Origin: Arcticimaribacter sp965277835 | Lineage (GTDB): Bacteria > Bacteroidota > Bacteroidia > Flavobacteriales > Flavobacteriaceae | Reading direction: 5' to 3' | Length of the DNA stretch: 64,000 bases | Assembly (NCBI GenBank): GCA_965277835.1 | Contig: OZ255841.1 | Coordinates: forward strand, 372,001-436,000 | Shown here: positions 36,548 through 45,712 of the stretch, in pieces | Position numbering within the stretch: the first letter of the stretch is position 1 | Layout: every line of letters starts with the position of its first letter | The notes under the pieces: generated by a model | Told to the model about the DNA's origin: nothing | The model's input: only the letters and a program-made list of their open reading frames with translations | The model's database searches: none | Made by a program: the position numbers and the translations under genes

Positions 36548-36548
36548 G
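36541..36548 (+). promoter_or_regulatory. -7 element of pyrD
   Basis: TATTTTTG matches TAnnTTTG and lies 14 bp before the pyrD ATG, directly in the T-tract of the preceding terminator. Confidence 0.5.
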
Positions 36549-36562
36549 TATAAAATATATTT

Positions 36563-37600
36563 ATGTATCAATATATTATTAAACCCATTCTTTTTCTCTT
36601 CGATCCAGAGCGTGTTCACCATTTTATTTTTTCAGTTATTCGGTGGAGTTTCAAAATCCCAGGGGTTTCTTTTTTAGTTCGTAAGCTTTATCGTGTAGAA
36701 CATCCTACTTTGGAGCGTACCGTCTTTGGGTTAAAGTTTAAAAACCCTGTAGGTTTAGCTGCTGGTTTTGACAAAAACGCACGGTTATATAAACAGTTGA
36801 TTAATTTTGGTTTTGGTTTTATCGAAATAGGCACTGTTACTCCTAAAGCACAAAGTGGTAACCCCAAGAAACGTCTTTTTCGATTAAAATCTGATGAGGC
36901 AATTATCAATCGTATGGGGTTTAATAATGAAGGAGTAGCAACTATAGTAAAACGTTTGAGAAAGAATAAGAGTGTACTTATAGGCGGAAATATCGGAAAA
37001 AATAAAAGTACAGCAAATGAAGAAGCCGTAAATGACTATGTCTATTGTTTTGAGACACTATTTGATTATGTTGACTATTTTGTAGTTAACGTAAGTTCTC
37101 CCAATACTCCAAACCTACGTGCTTTACAAGATAAAGAACCTTTAACACAACTTTTATTAGTACTCAAAGGGTTGAATGATAAAAAGGAGAATTCTAAACC
37201 TATTCTTCTAAAAATAGCCCCAGATTTATCCGATGATGAATTACTTGATATTATTAGTATTATGCAAGAAGTTAAAATAGACGGCATAATAGCAACTAAT
37301 ACAACCTTAAATAGAGAAGGTTTACGTTCTCCCAAAAGTTTAATTGAACAAAAAGGGGGACTTAGTGGAAAACCCTTAACCAACCGTAGTACAGAGGTTA
37401 TTCGTTTTTTAGTAAAGAATAGTAATAATGCTTTTCCTATTATTGGAGTAGGAGGTATACATACGCCCGAAGATGCTATCGAAAAATTACAAGCAGGGGC
37501 TAGTTTAGTTCAACTCTATACAGGGTTTATCTATGAAGGTCCTGCACTTATAAAACAGATTAATAAAGCATTGATAAAAGAGCATATAGGCAAAATATAA
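36563..37600 (+). CDS. pyrD: Dihydroorotate dehydrogenase, quinone-dependent (class 2)
   Basis: A 345-residue membrane-associated FMN enzyme that oxidises dihydroorotate with quinone. The amphipathic N-terminus YQYIIKPILFLFDPERVHHF is the class 2 membrane anchor. NPVGLAAGFDKNA (about residues 61-73), NRMGFNNEG, NVSSPNTPNLR with the catalytic serine, and GVGGIHTPEDA with LYTGFIYEGP are conserved. pyrR and pyrB are at the left end of the window, so the pathway genes are scattered. Confidence 0.96.
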   Translation: MYQYIIKPILFLFDPERVHHFIFSVIRWSFKIPGVSFLVRKLYRVEHPTLERTVFGLKFKNPVGLAAGFDKNARLYKQLINFGFGFIEIGTVTPKAQSGNPKKRLFRLKSDEAIINRMGFNNEGVATIVKRLRKNKSVLIGGNIGKNKSTANEEAVNDYVYCFETLFDYVDYFVVNVSSPNTPNLRALQDKEPLTQLLLVLKGLNDKKENSKPILLKIAPDLSDDELLDIISIMQEVKIDGIIATNTTLNREGLRSPKSLIEQKGGLSGKPLTNRSTEVIRFLVKNSNNAFPIIGVGGIHTPEDAIEKLQAGASLVQLYTGFIYEGPALIKQINKALIKEHIGKI

Positions 37601-37667
37601 GCACAATATGATTTAGGCAATAATTAAAAGCGATATATACTAATAAGGTTTTGGTATAATTTTTGTT

Positions 37668-37675
37668 TAAGTTTG
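37668..37675 (+). promoter_or_regulatory. -7 element of the first giant lipoprotein gene
   Basis: TAAGTTTG matches TAnnTTTG, 22 bp before the ATG at 37698. The leader differs from the identical leaders of the next two genes. Confidence 0.5.
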
Positions 37676-37697
37676 TGTATTATAATAATATAACCTA

Positions 37698-40600
37698 ATG
37701 TTCAATAGAAATCTTGTTTTATTATTTGCTTTCATTATTTTTTCATGTTCTAAGGACGCGGTAGAGACAACTCCCCCTGCTGTCACTAAGTTTCAGGTTA
37801 CTGTTAATACTCAGGATGATAGCAAAGGCTCTGTGTCTACTACTGGTGGATCTTTTGAGGCTGGTAGTGATATTACTATCACTGCAACCCCTAAAGATGG
37901 ATTTCAGTTTACAGGGTGGACAGGAGGAGCATTAGGAGATACAAACCCTTTAACAATAAAAATTTCTCAAAGCACTAATATAACGGCAACTTTTGCAGTG
38001 ATTAAATATACTCTTAAAGTTAATGTAATAGGTAACGGGAAGATTACACAAAAAATTATAAGTTCTTCTGTATCTACTGAGACTACTACGGACGAATATA
38101 ATGTAGGTGATGTTGTTCGTCTCAGTGCAGCTGCAGAAGACGGTTGGCTATTTTATGATTGGTCTGGGGCTTCTACAGACACGTTTAATGAAATTGATAT
38201 TGTTATTGATGGTTCAAAAACGATAACCGCCACTTTTGAAGAAAAAATAATCAATATTGTCGACCCTAATACTGGGGGTGTTTTAAATAGTGGGTTTCAG
38301 GCTCTTGGAAAATGGAAAATTCGGACACCTAGAGAACAAAGTTCTAGAGGACAAAGTTCCAGAGGACAAAAAACAACTAGCTTATTACAATGTGAAGTGT
38401 CAGAAATTATATTTAGAACTGATGGGACTTTTACGCTTACGTTTAATAATCAGGATGTAATTAATGGTGTATATAATGCTCAGAAAAGTACAGGAGGGTC
38501 ATATAATATATTTTTAACTGTAGTTAGTACAAGCTTCGGTACTCTAGAAAACTTAATCATAACTAATAATTATATTAGTTTTACTTTTAGTTCCCCTAGC
38601 TGTGCCAACTCTAAACCTGTTGAAGGTGATAAAGATGAAGAGTATGTTGAGAGCCAAGATCCTAACACAAGCACGCCTACAAATAGTATAGCTTGTAAAG
38701 TGTTGATATCTTTAGTAAATGGTCCACAAACTCAAACTGTAACGCAGACCAATGCAATTAAAACAGTATCATATTCTTTTAGTACAACCTGTTCAGACCC
38801 CCTAACTGCTTCTGTTACGGGATTACCTCCAGGGGTTACTATGAACTTTAATAACAACCAAGCTGTAATTAGTGGAACCCCTTCGGCTGCTAGCTCGGGG
38901 ACTTATAACTATGCTATTACTACAAGAAGTAGTGTTGTTTTTACTATCATCGCAGGAGTTATTAATGTAAATGAACGGTGTTATCTCTCAGGAACTCTTA
39001 CTAGTGGGCCTCAATCACAAGTTGTGTCTCAAACTAGTGCTATCAGCACAGTAACCTATACGTTTAATAGCTGTGGTAGCATTCTTTCTGGGTCTGCAAC
39101 TGGATTGCCTCCAGGGGTTACTATGAACTTTAGTAACAACCAAGCGGTACTCAGTGGAGTACCTACAAGTAATGCCGTCGGTAACTTTAACTATGTCATT
39201 ACAGTAAATGATACCTCTACCTCAACTTCGGTTAGGGGAAGTATTAGTGTAAACCCACTTTGTTTAGTCTCTGGATCACTTACTAGTGGACCTCAATCGC
39301 AAAACGTAACACAAACCAGTGCTATTAGTGCAGTTACATATACCTTTAGCTCTGCTTGTAAAAAAACATTATCTGCTTCTGCCTCAGGCTTACCTTCAGG
39401 GGTTACATTAGCGTTTAATAATAACCAAGCTATAATTAGCGGAACCACACTGACTGATACAGCAACAGGAACTTATAACTATACCATTAGTGTACAAGAC
39501 TCTTCTAATGTATCAACTACTGTTACGGGTATTATTATAGTAACAGATTTACCTAATTGCTTTATTAATGGAACATTAAGCAATGGCTCAAGTAGCCAAA
39601 CTGTAACGCAAACTAATGCTATTAATGCTGTTACATATTCGTTCAACAATTGTAATGAGCCTTTAATTGCAAATGCTAATGGCTTACCTCCAGGGGTTAC
39701 TATGTCTTTTAACGCTTTATTTAATCAAGCTGTTATTAGTGGAACGCCTACAACAGCGGCTACGGATGGCGTGTATAACTATAGTATTGTAGTAAATGAT
39801 TCAAGTCAAACGTTTACTGTGTCTGGTGTTATCAATGTAATAGCTTGTAAAGTCTCAGGGATGCTAAGTACTGATGCACAAACACAGACTGCTACGCAAT
39901 CTTCTGCTATTAGTCCTATTACCTATACGTTTAGTTCTAATTGTGGGAAAACATTAACTCATACTTTAAGTGGTAATTTGCCAACAGGAGTTACATCGAG
40001 CTTTAATAATAATCAATTTGTAATTAGTGGAACACCAACTACTGCTGCTATGGGTACTTATAACTACGGTGTTACAGTAAGCGATGGGAGTACATCTACT
40101 ACAATATCAGGAACTATTAATATAATAGGCTGTAAAGTCTCGGGGATGCTAAGTACTACCAGTGCTGGTGCACAAACACAGACCGCAACACAATCTTCTG
40201 CTATTAGTCCTATTACATATACATTTAGTTCTAATTGTGGGAAAACATTAACTCATACTTTAAGTGGTAATTTGCCAACAGGAGTTACTTCAAACTTTAA
40301 TAGTAATCAATTTGTAATTAGTGGAACGCCTTCTACAACTGCTAATATGGGTACTTATAACTACGGTATTACAGTAAGTGATGGGAGTACATCAACTACA
40401 ATTTCGGGGGCTATTAATGTAATGGCTTGTAAAGTCTCGGGGATGCTAAGTCCTAGCAGTGCTGGTGCACAAACACAGACTGCTACGCAATCTACTGCTA
40501 TTAGTACAGTTACTTATATATTTAGTTCTAATTGTGGGAAAATATTAACTCATACTTTAAGCGGTAATTTGCCTGCGGGAGTTACTTCAAATTTCGCTAA

Positions 40601-41828
40601 TAATCAGTTTGTAATAAGTGGAACACCAACAGCTGCCGCTGCTACGGGTACATATAGTTATAGGGTTACAGTAAGCGATGGTAGTATATCAACTACCATT
40701 ACAGGAACTATAGAGATTGCACCTTTCTTAACAATACCGGACTTAAGCATTCCTGTAAATGGAACAACTCTCACCTCTACCAATACAGCCGCTTTAACAT
40801 GGAGCACTAGTACAAATTCTGATGGCAGTCCAGTAACCTATAATTTATTTTTAGGAACATCAAACCCTCCGGCAATAGCACAACGCAATATTTTGGCACC
40901 AAAATATGACACAAGTTCACTTAGTCCAAACACAACCTACTATTGGCGCGTCGTAGCAAATGGTAATAAGAACACCGCTGCTACTAGTACAATAAGAAGT
41001 TTTACTACAAACATAAACGTACATACAGGTGGTGTAATTTTAACCACGCAACAAGAAGTAGATGACTTTGGATTAAATCAATATACAAAGATTGTAGGGA
41101 CTACTTTAATAAGCGGAACTGCGATTACTAATTTAGACGCATTATCAAAATTAACTTCAATAAATGGAATCCTTTATATTGGAAATAATGCAGCTCTTAC
41201 TAATATAGATGGCTTATCAAATTTGGCTTCAGTAACAAGTGATGTTCGTGTCGAGAGTAATAATATACTCACTAATATAAATGGCTTATCTAGTTTAACT
41301 TCAGCAGGGAGGAACCTTTATATCGTAAATAATAATGCTCTTACTAATGTAAATGGCTTATCTAGTCTGATTTCGATATTAAAAGATATTAGTATCAGGA
41401 ATAACAGTGTTCTTACCAATATAGATGGCTTATCAAGTTTAACCTCAGTAGCTGGGCTTTTTACTGTTAGGGATAATAGCGTTCTTACTAATATAGATGG
41501 CTTATCAAATTTAACTTCAGTAGGAGGGATTTTTTATATTGGGTATAATGCAGCCCTCGCTAATATAAATGGCTTATCACGTTTAGCTTCAGTAGGAGGA
41601 GATATTTTTATTCAGAATAATAATGTTCTTGTTAATTTAAATAGTTTATCAAATTTAACTTCAGTTGTAGGAACGCGTCTTGTTATTAATGATAATACAA
41701 TTCTTACAGATTTTTGTGGCCTTCGTCCTCTGTTAACAGGCAAAACGTTTTCAAGCTATACGGTAACTAACAATGCGTATAACCCTACCCAAGCACAAAT
41801 ACAAAGCGCGACTACGTGTAAGCAATAA
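37698..41828 (+). CDS. Giant repeat lipoprotein 1 with FN3-like and receptor-L-type tail
   Basis: A 1376-residue protein. A lipobox (FIIFSC, Cys 17) is followed by SKDAVE, a weak match to lipoprotein surface-export signals of this phylum. Residues 29-180 hold two InlB-B-like repeats (GGSFEAGSDITITATPKDGF, FTGWTGG). Residues 190-320 are a beta-rich, lipocalin-like module. Residues 331-1008 are seven tandem Ig/He_PIG-like modules of about 97 residues, each with C-x-x-SG...SxC...GLPxGVT...SGTP...GTYNY. Residues 1011-1104 look FN3-like (SPNTTYYWRVVA). Residues 1111-1334 are about eight 24-residue repeats of the LTNIDGLSNLTSV type. No T9SS C-terminal domain is seen. Probably an adhesin or binding protein on the cell surface; ligand unknown. 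Confidence 0.85.
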   Translation: MFNRNLVLLFAFIIFSCSKDAVETTPPAVTKFQVTVNTQDDSKGSVSTTGGSFEAGSDITITATPKDGFQFTGWTGGALGDTNPLTIKISQSTNITATFAVIKYTLKVNVIGNGKITQKIISSSVSTETTTDEYNVGDVVRLSAAAEDGWLFYDWSGASTDTFNEIDIVIDGSKTITATFEEKIINIVDPNTGGVLNSGFQALGKWKIRTPREQSSRGQSSRGQKTTSLLQCEVSEIIFRTDGTFTLTFNNQDVINGVYNAQKSTGGSYNIFLTVVSTSFGTLENLIITNNYISFTFSSPSCANSKPVEGDKDEEYVESQDPNTSTPTNSIACKVLISLVNGPQTQTVTQTNAIKTVSYSFSTTCSDPLTASVTGLPPGVTMNFNNNQAVISGTPSAASSGTYNYAITTRSSVVFTIIAGVINVNERCYLSGTLTSGPQSQVVSQTSAISTVTYTFNSCGSILSGSATGLPPGVTMNFSNNQAVLSGVPTSNAVGNFNYVITVNDTSTSTSVRGSISVNPLCLVSGSLTSGPQSQNVTQTSAISAVTYTFSSACKKTLSASASGLPSGVTLAFNNNQAIISGTTLTDTATGTYNYTISVQDSSNVSTTVTGIIIVTDLPNCFINGTLSNGSSSQTVTQTNAINAVTYSFNNCNEPLIANANGLPPGVTMSFNALFNQAVISGTPTTAATDGVYNYSIVVNDSSQTFTVSGVINVIACKVSGMLSTDAQTQTATQSSAISPITYTFSSNCGKTLTHTLSGNLPTGVTSSFNNNQFVISGTPTTAAMGTYNYGVTVSDGSTSTTISGTINIIGCKVSGMLSTTSAGAQTQTATQSSAISPITYTFSSNCGKTLTHTLSGNLPTGVTSNFNSNQFVISGTPSTTANMGTYNYGITVSDGSTSTTISGAINVMACKVSGMLSPSSAGAQTQTATQSTAISTVTYIFSSNCGKILTHTLSGNLPAGVTSNFANNQFVISGTPTAAAATGTYSYRVTVSDGSISTTITGTIEIAPFLTIPDLSIPVNGTTLTSTNTAALTWSTSTNSDGSPVTYNLFLGTSNPPAIAQRNILAPKYDTSSLSPNTTYYWRVVANGNKNTAATSTIRSFTTNINVHTGGVILTTQQEVDDFGLNQYTKIVGTTLISGTAITNLDALSKLTSINGILYIGNNAALTNIDGLSNLASVTSDVRVESNNILTNINGLSSLTSAGRNLYIVNNNALTNVNGLSSLISILKDISIRNNSVLTNIDGLSSLTSVAGLFTVRDNSVLTNIDGLSNLTSVGGIFYIGYNAALANINGLSRLASVGGDIFIQNNNVLVNLNSLSNLTSVVGTRLVINDNTILTDFCGLRPLLTGKTFSSYTVTNNAYNPTQAQIQSATTCKQ
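38331..38370 (+). repeat. 15-bp tandem repeat inside giant lipoprotein 1
   Basis: Two and two-thirds copies of a 15-bp unit (agaggacaaagttcc and variants) encode RE/RGQSS repeats between the InlB-like repeats and the beta-rich module. The other two paralogues lack it. In-frame units could expand or contract without breaking the gene. Confidence 0.8.
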
Positions 41829-41930
41829 ATATATACTAAATAAAGCATTGCTAAAAAAGTTACGATATTAACTAAATTAGAATTGAAAAATAAATTAGTT
41901 TCTAGGATTGTTTTTACTGTTGAAAAAAAG

Positions 41931-41952
41931 TAAAAAGAAATTAAAAAGAAAT
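41931..41952. repeat. 11-bp tandem repeat upstream of giant lipoprotein 2
   Basis: Two exact copies of TAAAAAGAAAT sit in the 194-bp gap between the first two giant genes. The gap is otherwise AT-rich; no clear terminator or perfect -7 element was found in it. Confidence 0.7.
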
Positions 41953-41973
41953 TAAAAAATAGTTTATTTTTAG

Positions 41974-44900
41974 TGAATTATAAACTTTCTGTACTTGATA
42001 TTAAACTTATATTCAATATATTATGAATTATAGTAGAAACGACCTAACAGCAAAACTTAAGAGCAATTTAGCATTAAGAAAAGTAATATTATTATTTGCT
42101 TTTATTGTTCTTTCATGTTCTAAGGATGCGGTAGAGACAACACCTCCTGCTGTAACCAAATTTCAAGTTACTGTTGCTAGTCAAGATGACAGCAAAGGTT
42201 CTGTATCTACTACAGGTGGGTCTTTTGAGTCTGGTAGTGACGTTACTATTACCGCTACCCCTAAAGACGGTTTTCAGTTTACAGGATGGACAGGAGGTGC
42301 ATCGGGAGATGCTAATCCTTTAACAATCAAAGTCTCTGAAAACACTAATATCACAGCTACTTTTGATGTAATTAAATATACGTTGAACGTTAATGTTATA
42401 GGAAACGGTACAGTTACCCAACAAAGTTCATCTACTACAACTACGGAAGAATATAATGCAGGCGACGTTGTGCGCCTTAGTGCAGCTGCAGATAATGGAT
42501 GGTTGTTTTATACTTGGAGTGGTTCTTCTACTGGCACAACCAATGCACTTGATATAACCATTGATAGCTCAAAAACAATAACGGCTACTTTTGAAGAAAA
42601 AATAGTAGATGCTGTGGCTGGTGGTATTTCAGATACAGTAATAGCCAATGGTCTTTTGGATATGATAGGCGAATGGATAATACGAATCCCTAACACTGAA
42701 GCACGAGGCGATAATTACTTACAATGTCAAATGACAAAAGTTACCTTCAGAACCGATAGCACATTTACGCTTGTGTTTAATAATCTGGTAGTAATTAACG
42801 GTAGATTCAATCTTCAAAGAGGTGCAGACGCCTCTTTAGGTGTGTTTTTAACCGTAGGCACCTCAAACTATGGTACCTTAAAAAGTTTAACACTCACTAA
42901 GAATTATATTAGTTTTGCGTTTCAATCGTCTGAATGTACTGACCCTAAACCTGTTGCAGGCGATAGAAACAAAGGCTATGTTGAGAGTGAAGACCCTAAC
43001 ACAACCCCACCTGTAAGTGGTGTTTGCAAAGTATCTACATCTTTAGTAGATGGGCCACAAACGCAAACTGTAACGCAGACCAATGCAATTAAAACAGTGT
43101 CGTATTCTTTTAGTACTACGTGTAGTGATTCATTAACCGCTTCTGCCTCTGGTTTACCTACAGGCGTTACTATGAGTTTTAGTAACAACAAAGCTGTAGT
43201 TAGTGGAACGCCATCTGCTGCTACTTCGGGTACTTATAACTACGCTATTACAACAAAAAGCAGTAGTGCATCGACTACTATAGCAGGTGTTATTATTGTA
43301 AATGAGCAGTGTAAGATTTTAGGATCACTAAGTAGTGGCCCTCAAAGTCAAACGGTAACTGAGTCCACTGCAATTAGTACAGTTACCTATACGTTTAAAG
43401 AATGTAGTAACCCTCTTTCTGCATCAGTGACTGGTTTACCTGCAGGTGTTACGATGAGTTTTAGTAACAACCAAGCTGTTATTAGTGGTACACCAGCTAC
43501 TAATACAGATGGTAGTTTTAATTATGCAATAACAGTAACTGATAATAATGTAGAATCAACTACTATTTCAGGTAGTATAAAGGTAAACTCAGTTTGCCCA
43601 ATTTCAGGAACACTAACTAGTGGCTCTCAAAGTCAGACCGCAGCCCAAACGTCAGGTATTAGTGCAGTTACCTATACCTTTACGTCGGCATGTGGAAGAA
43701 CATTAACCGCTACTGCTACGGGACTACCTGCGGGAGTTACAATGAACTTTAGTAATAACCAAGCTGTAATTAGCGGAGCCGCACTGGCTAACACGGCAAC
43801 AGGGACTTATAACTATAGTATTACAGTACAAGACTCATCTAATGTAGCAACTACTGTTACAGGATCTATTATAGTGACTCTTTTACCTTTACCTCCTTGT
43901 TCTATTTCGGGGACATTAAGTAACGGTCCAAGTAGTCAAACTGTAACCCAAACCAATAATATTACTCCTGTTACACATTCGTTTAGCGCGTGCTTTGGCA
44001 CGTTAACAACAAGAGCAATTGACTTACCTCCAGGAGTTACGATGTCGTTTAACGCTTTGTTTAACCAAGCTGTTATTAGTGGAGCACCAAATAGAACTGC
44101 TGCTGGGACGTATAACTATAGTATTATAGCAAACGACTCGTCAGGTACAACTACGGTTACAGGACGTATAGATATAATAGCGTGTACGGTTACTGGAAAT
44201 CGAACTACTGGAGCACAAACACAAACCGCAACGCAAAGTCTTGCAATTACGCCTATTACATATAGATTTAATTCTAATTGTAACCTCCCATTAACACATA
44301 CCTTAACAGGCTCTTTACCTACAGGACTTACATCGAGCTTTAATAATAATCAGTTTGTAATTAGCGGAACGCCAACAACTGCTGCTGCTGGGCGTTTGTA
44401 TAACTATAGTGTTGCCGTAACCGATGGGGTTACATCGACTACTGTGGCTGGTGCTATCGATTTAATTGCGTGTACGGTTACAGGAAATCGAACTACTGGA
44501 GCACAAACAGAAATCGCCACACAAACGCTTGCCATTACGCCTATTGTATATACATTTAATTCTAATTGTGGTAAAACGTTAACTATTACCAATAACAATT
44601 TACCGACAGGAGTTACGGCTACTCTTGCAGGAAACAGAGTAACTGTAAGCGGTACACCATTAATAACTGCTGCACCGAGAGTTTATAACTACGGCATTAC
44701 CGTAAGTGATGGTGCTACATCAACTACGCTAACTGGAGCTATCAATTTAAATGCTTGTGCAATTAGATGGGGACTAAGCCCTACTAGTGTAGGGATGCAA
44801 ACCCAAGTGGCAACACCAACCCTAGCAATTTCTACAATTACATATAACCTTTCGTCCGATTGTGGTAGTACATTTACTATATCATCTACTATGGGTCTCC

Positions 44901-45712
44901 CTACTGGGGTTTCATCAAGTATTTTGGGTAATGCATTAACTATATCTGGAGTACCATCAGCTAATATGGCAGGTTCTTATGACTATAGAGTCACCGTATC
45001 TAATGGTACTACATCGACTATTGTAACAGGACGTATTACTGTAAATGCAGCTTGTATGGTTACAGGAATGATAACTTCTAATCAAACAATAAACGCGACA
45101 CAAACGCTTGCAATTAACACGACATTAAATCATAGTCTTAGGTCTAATTGTGGTAAAACATTGACAGTATCATCTACTAATGGTCTTCCTGCAGGGGTTA
45201 CTGTGGCTGCTCTTACTGGCACTACACTAGCGATAAGCGGTACACCGTCAATAACTGTTGCTGCGAGAACATATAATTACAATATTGTCGTAAGCGACGG
45301 TGTTACAGGAACTACGCTAACTGGAGCTATCAATTTAAATACTTGCGCAGTTAGATGGGGACTAAGCCCTACTAGTGCAGGGATGCAAACCCAAGTGGCA
45401 ACACCAACCATGGCAATTTCTACGGTTACCTATAACCTTTCGACTGATTGTGGTAATGCATTGACTATATCAGCTAATACGGGTCTCCCTACAGGAGTTT
45501 CGGCAAATATTTTGGGTAATGCATTAACCATATCTGGAGTACCATCAGCTAATATGGCAGGTTCTTATGACTATAGAGTTACCGTATCTAATGGTACTAC
45601 ATCAACTATTGTAACAGGACGTATTACTGTAAATTCGGCTTGTATGGTTACAGGAATGCTAACCAGTGGAGCTCAAACCCAAACCGCCACACAAACGCTT
45701 GCAATTACGCCT
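41974..45712 (+). repeat. Direct repeat of about 3.74 kb, copy A
   Basis: Covers the last 49 bp of the leader and the first two-thirds of giant lipoprotein gene 2. It aligns to copy B at a constant offset of 5183 bp from end to end, so there is no net insertion or deletion. Roughly forty substitutions are visible, mostly between 42736 and 43436 and in the last 200 bp; 43445-45535 appears identical. Confidence 0.93.
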
